A stretch of 22,827 bases of DNA from Oscillospiraceae bacterium (GTDB lineage Bacteria; Bacillota_A; Clostridia; Oscillospirales; Oscillospiraceae), in assembly GCA_017540945.1 (NCBI GenBank), contig JAFYAB010000011.1, forward strand, positions 1 through 22,827, given 5' to 3'. The translations under genes and the position numbers were made by a program. Positions 9,387 to 17,607 of this stretch are shown here, in pieces. Each line of letters begins with the position of its first letter. Positions within the stretch are counted from its first letter, which is position 1. The notes below the pieces were generated by a model. That model searched no databases. It was not told the origin of the DNA and saw only the letters and a program-made list of their open reading frames with translations.

Positions 9387-11519
9387 TCAGTTCTCCTCCT
9401 TTGGCAGTTTGGGGACTTTGATCTTCCTCAGAAAGCAGGCCGCTCCCTTGAGCAAATGGCCGTTGGTGAGCTCTACGAAGCCCTGGGCGAAGTTGTAGGG
9501 CAGGGACAACCCTGCGGACATGGACATGGACCGGGGAGAATTGCTCTCTAAAATGCGCTTCAGGAACCTGGCGCCTTTGCGCTTGTTCTCTTTTTCCGGG
9601 CCGTCCGGGAGCTTCTCGGCGGCCTTGGCCTGCTTGGCGGCGACGCTCAGCACCGCATTGTACAGGATTCGGCCCATAAAGCTCTGCTGCAGATCGGTGA
9701 ACCGGGATTCCAGAGTGACCGGAAATTTCTTCGGCTCGTCTGGAATTGTCAGGGTGTCTGGATAGTCGGTCAGATCGACCGGCTCCGGGGTGAGGGTCAC
9801 TGTGACGGATTCGCCGGGCTGGAGCCAAACCTTTTGGAAGCCCCGGAGCTCTCCGTCCAGATAGAGCTGGGCGACCTCGGCTCCGTACCGGTCTCCGGTG
9901 TTGGTGATGGTCTGGGTCCAGGCTTCGCCGTCCTTGGTCCAATCTGTCTTCGCGAAGCTCGTATAGCTCAAGCCGTAGCCGAAGGGGAACCGGACGGGAA
10001 TATTGTGCTTGTTGTAATATCGATAGCCGATCTCGCAGCCCTCGGAATAGATCTCGTTGACGCTCTTGCCGAAGGTCTCGTGGGAGGGGACGTCCTCATA
10101 GCGCAGGGGCCAGGTCTCGGCCAGTTTTCCGGAGGGGTTCTTCTTGCCGAAGAGGAGCTCCCGGACCGCTGTTCCGCCGTTCTGACCGGGGAGGTACATG
10201 TTCAGGATCGCACCGACCTTGTCGAAAAAGGGAAGCTCTACCGGGGAGCCGCCGAAGAGGACAAGGATCACGGGCTTGCCGCTTGCGCAGAGCTCGTTGA
10301 TCTGCTTCACTTGATTCTCCGGCAGCCGCATATTCTCCCGGTCGCCGCCCTCGGACTCGTATTCATCGGTAAGGCCGGCAAAGCAGAGGATCTTGTCGCA
10401 ACTGGCGAGGTCGTAATTTTGAATTCCGTGGTCCTCAAAGGCGTCCTTGGGCGTGGTAAGCCGGGCCGGGTTGATCATGGAGCTACCCGCGCCTTGGTAG
10501 CGCATATTCTCGAAGAGCTCCCCTGTGATATGCAGTTTTTCACAGCCTTTCAGCGGCAGGAGGCCGTCGTTTTTCAGCAGCACTGCACAGTCGGCGGCGA
10601 TCTCGGCGGCCAGGGCGTGGTGGGTGTCGAAGTCGACGGGGGTTTCGTCGGCAGGTCGGACGTATCGGTCGACCAGGTTCAGCACGTTCCGTACGGCCTT
10701 GTCCAGCTCCTCCATGGGGAGAGCGCCGTTTTCGATCCCGTCCAGAATCCATTTCCGACAGATGGCCGTGTCGCCGGGCATCTCCAGGTCGAGGCCCGCT
10801 TTCAGACCGGCTACACGGTCGTGGACCGCGCCCCAGTCGGTCATGACCAGGCCGTCGAAGCCCCATTCCTTCCGCAGCACGTCCGTGAGGAGCCACTCGT
10901 TTTCGGAGCAGAAGGTCCCGTTGATCTGATTGTAGGCGCACATCAGGGTCGCGGGCTTCGCTTTCTTCACGATGATTTCAAAGGCCTTCAGATACAGCTT
11001 CCGCATGGTGCGCTCCGAGACCGCGGAATTGCCCATGAAGCGGTAGTTCTCAGAGTTGTTCAAGGCGAAATGTTTAACCGAAACGCCCACGCCCCGGCTC
11101 TGAACGCCCTCGACCTCCGCCGCGCCCAGGACCCCCGTGAGGCAGGGATCCTCGCTGAAATACTCGAAGTTCCGGCCGCAAAGCGGGTTGCGCTTGAGGT
11201 TGACGCCGGGACCCAGCAGCACGTGGACGCCGTAATGACGGCACTCTTCCGCAATCGCCCTGCCCATTCTCCGGGTGTTCTCCGGGTTCCAGCCGGATGC
11301 AGTGCAGGCTGCCGTGGGAAATGCCGTGGCCGGTTCCGATTGGGACACGCCGTTGTCGCCGCCCTCCGTCTGCTTCCGCAGGCCGTGAGGTCCGTCCGAC
11401 ATGCACAGGGACGGGATGTCCAGACGGGGGATCGGATTTGTGTACATGAAGTCTGTGCCCGATACCAGGGCCGCCTTCTCTTCCGGGGTCAGTTCCGCGA
11501 TCAGCTTTTCTACATTCAC
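9387..11519 (-). CDS. Glycoside hydrolase family 3 beta-glycosidase
   Basis: A GTG start at 11519 gives 710 residues. GGAGGG lies 8 nt upstream, and the family N-terminus ([17 protein letters not shown]) begins directly after it; the open frame continues further upstream without stops, but there it is antisense to araC. GH3 N-domain motifs include [17 protein letters not shown] and the nucleophile region VMTDWG (D228). The C-domain shows [16 protein letters not shown]. The fibronectin-III-like part ([29 protein letters not shown]) is followed by only a short remainder and a Lys/Ala-rich tail. There is no signal peptide, so action is cytoplasmic. As first gene of the operon it probably removes beta-linked glucose or another sugar from imported glycosides; the exact specificity is not visible. 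Confidence 0.93.
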   Translation of the reverse strand: MNVEKLIAELTPEEKAALVSGTDFMYTNPIPRLDIPSLCMSDGPHGLRKQTEGGDNGVSQSEPATAFPTAACTASGWNPENTRRMGRAIAEECRHYGVHVLLGPGVNLKRNPLCGRNFEYFSEDPCLTGVLGAAEVEGVQSRGVGVSVKHFALNNSENYRFMGNSAVSERTMRKLYLKAFEIIVKKAKPATLMCAYNQINGTFCSENEWLLTDVLRKEWGFDGLVMTDWGAVHDRVAGLKAGLDLEMPGDTAICRKWILDGIENGALPMEELDKAVRNVLNLVDRYVRPADETPVDFDTHHALAAEIAADCAVLLKNDGLLPLKGCEKLHITGELFENMRYQGAGSSMINPARLTTPKDAFEDHGIQNYDLASCDKILCFAGLTDEYESEGGDRENMRLPENQVKQINELCASGKPVILVLFGGSPVELPFFDKVGAILNMYLPGQNGGTAVRELLFGKKNPSGKLAETWPLRYEDVPSHETFGKSVNEIYSEGCEIGYRYYNKHNIPVRFPFGYGLSYTSFAKTDWTKDGEAWTQTITNTGDRYGAEVAQLYLDGELRGFQKVWLQPGESVTVTLTPEPVDLTDYPDTLTIPDEPKKFPVTLESRFTDLQQSFMGRILYNAVLSVAAKQAKAAEKLPDGPEKENKRKGARFLKRILESNSPRSMSMSAGLSLPYNFAQGFVELTNGHLLKGAACFLRKIKVPKLPKEEN

Positions 11520-11541
11520 AGGAAAGGCCCTCCTTCCTTTT

Positions 11542-11580
11542 TTCTGGTACCAGAATACCATATTTTTCGGAATATGTCTT
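11542..11580 (-). promoter_or_regulatory. Promoter of the rha operon with overlapping palindromes
   Basis: On the - strand AAGACA (11575-11580) and TATTCT (11552-11557) are spaced by 17 nt upstream of the GH3 GTG. A perfect 14-bp palindrome TTCTGGTACCAGAA (11542-11555) covers the -10 box. An inverted repeat CATATT-N6-AATATG (11559-11576) fills the spacer. Both are good candidate operators for the AraC or LacI regulator. Confidence 0.6.
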
Positions 11581-11607
11581 GCAGAATTGTATGGTTTTTC
11601 GTATAAT
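11579..11607 (+). promoter_or_regulatory. Promoter of the araC-family gene
   Basis: TTGCAG (11579-11584) and TATAAT (11602-11607) are separated by 17 nt. The -10 box lies 23 nt upstream of the GTG at 11631. Its -35 box overlaps the -35 of the divergent GH3 promoter, so the two promoters probably compete or are co-regulated. Confidence 0.75.
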
Positions 11608-11630
11608 GGTAAGCAAAGGGGGGGCTGTTT

Positions 11631-12830
11631 GTGAAAACCTATGATTCCGCGTATATCGGGAAATCCATGTCCAACCTGTCCGGCGTGCCGGTGCGAGTCT
11701 ATGAAGGAGAAATGGAGCTTCATCGCTTCTTTCCGGTCCGGCTGCCGAAGGACCCGATGGAGGTCTGCAAGGCCGAGGTTCTTTCTATCTCCGAGCACGT
11801 GGGCTACTATGCATCGCCTCTGTTCCACTATTACGGGGTCCTGAACGCCGGTGTGTATAAGATCGTCGTGGGTCCAACCTCTCACATCATGGCGGACGAT
11901 CAGCAGCTCCGGGAGCTGGCCTTTCGGCTGGACGTACCGAAGGAGGAGGTCCCGGCCTTCCTGGAGGGCATGAACGCCATCGTGCGCCTGCCGGTGGAGG
12001 CCCTGCTGCAGATGCTCTGCACGGTCAACCACTTCCTGAATCACGGGGAAAAGCTTCGAATCTCCGACATTGCCATCCACGACGAGGAGCAGGCCGTCAT
12101 CAAGACCAACGTGGAGAAACGGCGGACCACCCGGGTCTATGCCGAGGACACCTCCGAGCGGCAGGCGCACAACACCCTGGCCTTGGAAGATGCTTTGATG
12201 GAGATCGTGCGCAAAGGCGACAGCGCCGCCCTCAAAAGCTGGCTCGCCCAGGCTCCCGCCATCCAGGGCGGAACCATCGCCAAGGATCAGCTCCGGCAGC
12301 TGAAAAACACCTTCATCGTCACCGCGACCCTGACCTCCCGGGCAGCCATCCGCGGCGGGATGCGGGAGGACGACGCCTTCTCTCTCTCCGACGCCTATAT
12401 CCAGCGTTCCGAGCTGCTGCGGGACTACCGGGGCATCTTGAACCTGCAGTACAACATGGTGTTGGAGTTCACCGAGCAGGTGGAACAGCTCCACCGGGGG
12501 AGACACGCCACCAAGCTGGCCCTGGACGTGGCGAACTATGTCCGGCACCACCTGTCCGAGCCCATCAGCGTGGACGAAATGGCCGAGGAGCTCTTTCTCA
12601 GCCGTCCCTATCTCTCGGCCAAGTTCAAGCAGGAGACCGGCCAGACCCTGACGGATTTCATTCTGAACGAAAAAACCGAGGAAGCAAAACGCCTGCTCAG
12701 GTACTCCGATAAGTCGGCCTCTTCCATCGCGGCTTATCTGGGCTTCTCCTCCCATGGCCACTTCTGCAAGGTTTTCAAGAAATATGCTTCCATGACCCCG
12801 CAGGAATACCGGGACAAGCATCAGAAATAG
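11631..12830 (+). CDS. AraC-family transcriptional regulator
   Basis: A GTG start follows a GGGGGGG ribosome binding tract, giving 399 residues. The last ~100 residues form the AraC/XylS double helix-turn-helix: first helices in ISVDEMAEELFLSRPYLSAKFKQETG, second in SASSIAAYLGFSSHGHFCKVFKKY, ending MTPQEYR. The ~290-residue N-terminal part is not a plain cupin. It contains YYGVLNAGVYKIVVGPTSH and resembles the sensor regions of AraC regulators common in Clostridia. It is divergent from the rha operon across a 111-bp shared promoter region, which makes it the likely activator responding to rhamnose or a rhamnoside. The ligand is inferred from context. Confidence 0.93.
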   Translation: MKTYDSAYIGKSMSNLSGVPVRVYEGEMELHRFFPVRLPKDPMEVCKAEVLSISEHVGYYASPLFHYYGVLNAGVYKIVVGPTSHIMADDQQLRELAFRLDVPKEEVPAFLEGMNAIVRLPVEALLQMLCTVNHFLNHGEKLRISDIAIHDEEQAVIKTNVEKRRTTRVYAEDTSERQAHNTLALEDALMEIVRKGDSAALKSWLAQAPAIQGGTIAKDQLRQLKNTFIVTATLTSRAAIRGGMREDDAFSLSDAYIQRSELLRDYRGILNLQYNMVLEFTEQVEQLHRGRHATKLALDVANYVRHHLSEPISVDEMAEELFLSRPYLSAKFKQETGQTLTDFILNEKTEEAKRLLRYSDKSASSIAAYLGFSSHGHFCKVFKKYASMTPQEYRDKHQK

Positions 12831-12837
12831 CCGGACG

Positions 12838-12885
12838 AAAAGGACACAGTGCAAAATGCCTGCGCACTTTGCACTGTGTCCTTTT
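12838..12885. terminator. Bidirectional intrinsic terminator
   Basis: Arms 12838-12855 and 12868-12885 are perfect reverse complements (AAAAGGACACAGTGCAAA and its partner) around a 12-nt loop. The A-run on one side and T-run on the other make it terminator-like in both directions. It lies 8 nt after the araC stop and just before the lipoprotein stop at 12888. Confidence 0.92.
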
Positions 12886-12887
12886 TC

Positions 12888-14753
12888 TTACTCTGCCTGG
12901 ATCCAGATGATGCCGTCCTGGAGGTATTCCACCGGCAGATAACTGCCATACACTTCCGCGACAGCTTCGATGTTGGAGGGAACGACGTAGCCCTCCGCAA
13001 TCTCGTATTCGCCCTTATTGATCCAGCTGAGAGGCTGGCCGTCCAGCTGCGGCAGCAGGCCGATCACGGTTTCGACAGTCTCACCGTTGACGGTGACCTC
13101 CGTAGTGTTCTCCGTGCAGCCGGCCGAGGCAACCGGGGTGTACATGAGGATCTGCAGCACATAGTAGACGTCGATCTGTCCGCTGACCGCGCCGACATTC
13201 AGAAGGCCAAGCTCTTCGTCGAGGTCGCAATCCGTTGTGATCTCTGCTTTGACTGTGTTGCCGGTGGAAGTCAGATAGCGCTGGGAGCCGGACATACCGC
13301 CTACGCTCACGTTCGATGCACCGGTCGGCTTGGAAACAGCCACGCGCACGACCGCGTCGACCTGAGAGGCAGCATTCACGGTACTGGCTGCACTGAGGCC
13401 GCCCACGTTGACCTTGAGCTCCGCGTCCTCCGCAGCCACACAGCCATCGGTAACGCTGGCAATCAGTTCCGCTGACGCGCTGCAGCCGGCCATGGTGGAA
13501 TAGCACTCGCCCACCAGTCCGCCGACATAGATCTCACCGCCATGGGAGATCGCTGTATTCGCGTTCAGTTCGACCTTACCGCCATTGACTGCACAGGCAG
13601 TCAGCGTATCGGTCCAGCCGCCGCCGATCATTCCGGAGGCCGCGACAAACATGCTGGGAAGATGGGCGGAGGCCTCATCGGTGATCTCTACGCGGACGCA
13701 GGGTTCATTCACTGTCACGTTTGTCAGTGCGGAGCCCATATCGAAGGCGGCGACAGAAGCGGCGTAGATGTAATCGCCATGAATGGCATTGTCTCCGGTT
13801 ACGTCGATCACAGGCGCATCCAGCGTCAGATTCTGGATTGTCGCGGAGGAAATCGAACCAAACATGGCCGCACAGCCGTCGGCCCGCTCCCCATCGTTGT
13901 GCCAGACGGTTCCTTCGGCGGTATAGGCGTCGATGTTGATCTGCGCGCCGAGGATGTTCAGGCCGCTGATCGTATGACCGTTGCCGTCCAGACTGCCGCG
14001 GAAAGCGTAGGTCCACCACTCAGGCGCATAGAATTCATAGTTGCTGAAATACAAGCCGACGGGCATCCACGCCTCAGTCAGTTCGATATCCGCTGTCAGG
14101 CGGTAGGCGCCGGAGAGATCCTCGGCAATCGCTCTCAGTTCCTCCTCGGTGGAAATTTCTTTGACCTCGACCCAGCGGGCATAGAGAGTCCCCACGCCGT
14201 TCGCGTCCAGGGATTCCATATCCGCGATCCGCATGACCACAGATTCGTCGCCGTAGTTGGACTGGGTGCCGAACAGCCACAGATAGGGAGACACGCCGTT
14301 GACCAGATCGGCTTCGGTGACGTTGGAACGGGTCTGCCAGCCGGCAAAGGCGTAGCCTTCCCGCTCCGGGGCGGGAATCGCGGAGGCGATGTAGGCGTTT
14401 TCCGTCCTGGCAACAGCGAGAACGGACTGCTCTGTGGTGACGATGGGCTGCCAGTACTCGTCGTAGCCGGAAACCTCATACTCGAAGGTCTCGTCGTCTG
14501 TAATATCGTCGGGCGTGGTATTCAGATCGAAGCGGATGGTGTAGAGCTCTTCTTCCACAGCTGGCTCGGTTGCTTCTTCGGAAGGCTCTTCAGAGGGTTC
14601 GGTGGGGGTCCCGGTGCTTTCAACAGGATTGGAAGGAGCAGCGGTGCTCACGACAGGCTCGGTGGAAGACTCGACAGCGGGGGTGGTTGCGCAGCCGGCA
14701 AACAACGTCAGAAGCAGGCTGATGGTCAGGATGACAGGCAGGATCTTTTTCAT
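12888..14753 (-). CDS. Surface lipoprotein with beta-repeat (InlB/GLUG-like) body
   Basis: The ATG at 14753 (MKKILPV) has GGAGG 8 nt upstream and gives 621 residues; an ATG five codons earlier lacks a good site. A lipoprotein signal peptide ends in LFAGC with C21 as the lipidated cysteine. A Ser/Thr/Pro/Glu-rich spacer (about 22-65) follows. Next comes an InlB B-repeat/Flg_new-like module (REGYAFAGW, GTLYARWVEV). The rest is a Gly-rich beta-repeat region with GLUG-type motifs (FRGSLDGNGHTISGL, AAMFGSI, YVGGLVGECYS, NVGGLSA, SVGGMSG), probably a beta-helix outside the membrane. It is the last gene of the SDR operon, 26 nt after the preceding stop. No enzymatic signature was seen; binding or adhesion is a guess. 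Confidence 0.85.
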   Translation of the reverse strand: MKKILPVILTISLLLTLFAGCATTPAVESSTEPVVSTAAPSNPVESTGTPTEPSEEPSEEATEPAVEEELYTIRFDLNTTPDDITDDETFEYEVSGYDEYWQPIVTTEQSVLAVARTENAYIASAIPAPEREGYAFAGWQTRSNVTEADLVNGVSPYLWLFGTQSNYGDESVVMRIADMESLDANGVGTLYARWVEVKEISTEEELRAIAEDLSGAYRLTADIELTEAWMPVGLYFSNYEFYAPEWWTYAFRGSLDGNGHTISGLNILGAQINIDAYTAEGTVWHNDGERADGCAAMFGSISSATIQNLTLDAPVIDVTGDNAIHGDYIYAASVAAFDMGSALTNVTVNEPCVRVEITDEASAHLPSMFVAASGMIGGGWTDTLTACAVNGGKVELNANTAISHGGEIYVGGLVGECYSTMAGCSASAELIASVTDGCVAAEDAELKVNVGGLSAASTVNAASQVDAVVRVAVSKPTGASNVSVGGMSGSQRYLTSTGNTVKAEITTDCDLDEELGLLNVGAVSGQIDVYYVLQILMYTPVASAGCTENTTEVTVNGETVETVIGLLPQLDGQPLSWINKGEYEIAEGYVVPSNIEAVAEVYGSYLPVEYLQDGIIWIQAE

Positions 14754-14779
14754 GTTCCGTTCCTCCATATTTTATGTTT

Positions 14780-16303
14780 TTATACGTCCAGTTCCGTGAC
14801 TACCTTCGGGTACTCGCGGAGCTCATCGTCTGCGTGCAGAGGCTTCCAGACCTGGGCAAAGAAGGGGTCGACCTTGGCTCTGTTGCCGTAGTTCCAGCTT
14901 TTGCGCTCGCATTCGGAGCACCAGTGGCCGCCCTCCAGCACCAGTCGGGGGCTGGCCTCGAACTCGTGGCCGAAGGCGCAGCGGAAGCGGAGCTTCGTGC
15001 GCCAGTCGCCGGCGGTCATCTCTTCGGAGAGCAGCTCGCCGCCGCGGAACTTCGCCGCGCCGCGCATATCCTCCAGATCCAGCTCTGCCTCCGGCTTCGT
15101 CTCGTCGTAGCCGTGGTCGATGAGAACGACGGTATCCCAATCGGTGAAGCGGACCATGTCGCTGTACTTCTCTGGGATCTGCTCCCAGGCCTCCTTGCCG
15201 CCCCAGTAGGCGTCGATGTGATCCTCCATGTTCGTATCCAGCCAGTGCTTCGTGCCGTGCTCGGAGTTGAGCAGAGGCCGGAAGGTTTTCTTGATGATGG
15301 AGCCCATGAGCTTTTCGCCGCCGGGGAGCTTCGTCATTGCCTTTCCTGCCGCCAGCGCGGAGCCCAGCTCCTTCAGATAGGCGTCGTAGAAGTACTCCAT
15401 AGAATCGGAGCGGAAGTGCAGATAGTCCTCCAGCTTGTCCGAATCCAGATAATACTGGCCGTGGAAGTTCCGGGTGGCGTTGTACTTCGGCTCAATGATC
15501 GGATCCAGGCTCTTGAAGCCCAGCTTGCCGTACATGACCTTGTACATCTCCCCGGTGCTGACCCGGCAGGGCTCGCCGCCGCCGATGTTGTAGATGTGGC
15601 CCCAGAAGCTTTGATCCAGCGTGCCCTCCGCGTCAAACGCGCAGAGGTTCCGCATGGCCCGGCCGCTGTCCCGGTCGGAGCAATACTCCAGCACGTTGTC
15701 GATGCAGTTGTGGAACTGGATCGCGTCCCGGATCTTTGCCATGGCGGGACCGATGATGCCGGTCTGCCGGAGGCTGACCCAGTACTTCAGGCCGCCTTCG
15801 ATGACGTGCCGCTCCGCCGCCACCTTGGACACCGCGTAGTAGTCGTACATGCTGGGCTTGATGGGATCGCCTACCCGGCCCCAGTGGATGGGCGGCATCC
15901 GATCGCCGGTCTCGGCCACGGTGCCGATGTAGACGAACTTATAGGTCTCCGCCTTGCCCGCCTCCCGGATCGCCTCGATGATGTTGCGGGTGGAGCCGTA
16001 GTTGTTCGCCATGGCCTTTTTCGGGAAGTAGTCCGCCTGGGGGGAGACGAAGGCCGCGATGTGTAGGCAGAGATCGCTGCGGCGTACGCAGTCCAGCACG
16101 TCCTCCTTGTTCAGCAGATCGCCGAATCTCACCAGAAAGCCGGGCTTGCCAATGTACCGCTCGAAGAGCTTGCGGTTCTTGTCGCTGTCCCGGACCAGGA
16201 TCACCAGATCGTACAGCTTTCCGAGATCGGGCAGCATCGCCTTGAAGCTCTCATAGCCCATGCCGCCGCCGGCGCCGGTCATGAATACAACGGGTCTTTT
16301 CAT
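14780..16303 (-). CDS. Extended SDR (NAD-dependent epimerase/dehydratase-like) with C-terminal zinc-finger-like module
   Basis: This is a 507-residue protein. The first ~310 residues are an extended short-chain dehydrogenase/reductase: dinucleotide loop TGAGGGMG (9-16), DLLNKEDV after strand three, Y156-x3-K160 in YYAVSK, and substrate-side RQTGIIGP and IYNIGGGEP. This much resembles sugar-nucleotide epimerases and 3-beta-HSD-like enzymes. The remaining ~195 residues are unusual for the family and end in a Cys/His module: C442-x3-H446, then GHWCSEC with C462 and C465, like a treble-clef or zinc-ribbon finger. GGGAG precedes the ATG. It begins 4 nt after the upstream SDR-like gene, so the two probably act together. 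The substrate is unknown. Confidence 0.85.
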   Translation of the reverse strand: MKRPVVFMTGAGGGMGYESFKAMLPDLGKLYDLVILVRDSDKNRKLFERYIGKPGFLVRFGDLLNKEDVLDCVRRSDLCLHIAAFVSPQADYFPKKAMANNYGSTRNIIEAIREAGKAETYKFVYIGTVAETGDRMPPIHWGRVGDPIKPSMYDYYAVSKVAAERHVIEGGLKYWVSLRQTGIIGPAMAKIRDAIQFHNCIDNVLEYCSDRDSGRAMRNLCAFDAEGTLDQSFWGHIYNIGGGEPCRVSTGEMYKVMYGKLGFKSLDPIIEPKYNATRNFHGQYYLDSDKLEDYLHFRSDSMEYFYDAYLKELGSALAAGKAMTKLPGGEKLMGSIIKKTFRPLLNSEHGTKHWLDTNMEDHIDAYWGGKEAWEQIPEKYSDMVRFTDWDTVVLIDHGYDETKPEAELDLEDMRGAAKFRGGELLSEEMTAGDWRTKLRFRCAFGHEFEASPRLVLEGGHWCSECERKSWNYGNRAKVDPFFAQVWKPLHADDELREYPKVVTELDV

Positions 16304-16307
16304 GTCA

Positions 16308-17321
16308 TTATTCTCCCTTCATGCCGATGACTTTCGTCTTGTTTTCCAGGATGTCCTTGCACAGAAGGATGGAGTCGCCGATGGCCCCGTCGATGTCATC
16401 TCCGGTGACGCCAAGCTCCTGAGCACCCTCGGTCTTGGAGATAAACAGGTTCGAGCACATGATATCGGTGAACTTCACCATCTGCAGTCCGCCCTGGATG
16501 CCCTTTTCCGCCTGCTCCTTCATGATCTTCTTGCCGCCCATGGCATACATCCAGTTGGGGATGGTCACGATCTTCTTGCTCGGGCAGTCCAGATACTTGT
16601 GGACGATCTTGAGCATTTCCTTCCAGGTCATGTTGTAGTATCCGATGGGATAACAGCGGCCACCTCTGTTCTTCTCCAGGGCTCCGGCGATGGCCTGGCC
16701 AACCTGATGGACCGTCACCATGGTCGAGCCGCCCTTGGGGTACATGGTCACGCCCTTCATCCCGCGGATCTGCTCCACCAGGAAGACCCAAACGGGCTTG
16801 CGTCCCGGCTGGGTGCCGAAGATGTAGGGCAGCTCCAGGACCGCCACGTCCAGATCCTCGCCGGCAAAGCTCATGGCGGCAGCCTCCTGGTCGATGCGGC
16901 TCTTGATATAGGGGTGCCACTTGGTCAGCTCCTTCTCCGGCCACTTCTTGGCGGCATAGGAGAAGTAGGAGCCGAGGATGACCGCATGCTTCACGCCGCA
17001 CTCTTTGCAGAGCCGTAGCAGCCGCTTCACCGGGTCAATGTTGTATTTCTTGTAGAGCTCATAGATGGGGGCCGGTCCCTCCACCCGCTCATCCACGCCG
17101 GCAGCGAAGACGAAGCCTTCACAGCCCGTGAGCTGGGCGCGCAGTTCGTTGTCGCTCATTTCCAGATAGTTGCCGAATTCAATTTGCATCTCCGGCGGAA
17201 GCACCGCTCCCTCCGGCAGCGGCGGCAGCGCAATGCTGGAAACCTCGTGGCCTCTCGCAATCAGTTCCTTCGCCGCCTCGCTCCCCAGCAGCCCGGTCCC
17301 TCCGATCATAAATACCTTCAT
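16308..17321 (-). CDS. Atypical NAD(P)-dependent epimerase/dehydratase-like protein
   Basis: The ATG at 17321 (MKVFMIGGTG) has GGAGG 8 nt upstream, giving 337 residues; an ATG seven codons earlier lacks a good site and would place residues before the conserved first strand. The Rossmann loop GGTGLLG (7-13) and a FVFAAG segment (about 70-75) mark an extended/atypical SDR. The expected Y-x3-K is not clean: the region reads HPYIKSRIDQE, with Y138 and K140. The protein may therefore be an NADP-binding sensor or non-classical oxidoreductase, and activity should not be assumed. It is the first gene of a three-gene - strand operon with the SDR/zinc-module protein and the lipoprotein. Confidence 0.85.
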   Translation of the reverse strand: MKVFMIGGTGLLGSEAAKELIARGHEVSSIALPPLPEGAVLPPEMQIEFGNYLEMSDNELRAQLTGCEGFVFAAGVDERVEGPAPIYELYKKYNIDPVKRLLRLCKECGVKHAVILGSYFSYAAKKWPEKELTKWHPYIKSRIDQEAAAMSFAGEDLDVAVLELPYIFGTQPGRKPVWVFLVEQIRGMKGVTMYPKGGSTMVTVHQVGQAIAGALEKNRGGRCYPIGYYNMTWKEMLKIVHKYLDCPSKKIVTIPNWMYAMGGKKIMKEQAEKGIQGGLQMVKFTDIMCSNLFISKTEGAQELGVTGDDIDGAIGDSILLCKDILENKTKVIGMKGE

Positions 17322-17394
17322 CGTGTAAACCTCCTTACCCATGAATGTTTTATCATTTGGCTGATTACATCATAACAATTCTGCCCATAAAAGT

Positions 17395-17418
17395 ATTGCA
17401 CAATCGTAAGGAAAACGA
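17395..17418. promoter_or_regulatory. Candidate operator upstream of the SDR operon
   Basis: ATTGCACA (17395-17402) and GGAAAACGA (17410-17418) both occur in the region upstream of the lacI-family gene (1393-1400 and 1385-1393), there fused into one site. They lie about 75-100 bp upstream of the SDR operon start. Shared control by the LacI-family regulator is possible, but the match could be chance. No confident promoter was recognised here. Confidence 0.3.
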
Positions 17419-17575
17419 AATAATTGTAATTTGTTTGGTGCGAAAAATTCCTCAAATAGCTCCTGGTCCTGTGTGTCATTGAGAATACCTCAAGCCGCAT
17501 CGTCCCTATCCTGCTGACATAGTTGCCGCTGTATATTTTTCTATGGAAGGGAAAACATGGATAGAGAAAACTATA

Positions 17576-17602
17576 ACGGCTGACAGCGCCGTTGTCAGCC
17601 GT
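17576..17602 (-). terminator. Intrinsic terminator after the recombinase remnant
   Basis: Arms 17576-17585 and 17593-17602 (ACGGCTGACA/TGTCAGCCGT) form a perfect 10-bp stem with a 7-nt loop, 5 nt beyond the recombinase stop on the - strand. It is followed on that strand by TTATAGTTTTCTC. Confidence 0.7.
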
Positions 17603-17607
17603 CATTG

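Noticed and set aside
7880..9421. Open + strand frame of 513 codons
   Set aside because: It is antisense to the GPH symporter and His/Asp/Gly-rich, as mirror frames of membrane proteins often are; no motif was seen.
11520..12854. Upstream extension of the GH3 frame by about 445 codons
   Set aside because: The extension is antisense to araC, contains no GH3 sequence and bypasses the GTG with GGAGGG at 11519.
17322..17395. TATGAT-like -10 upstream of the SDR operon
   Set aside because: No -35 hexamer lies at an acceptable distance, so no promoter is called.
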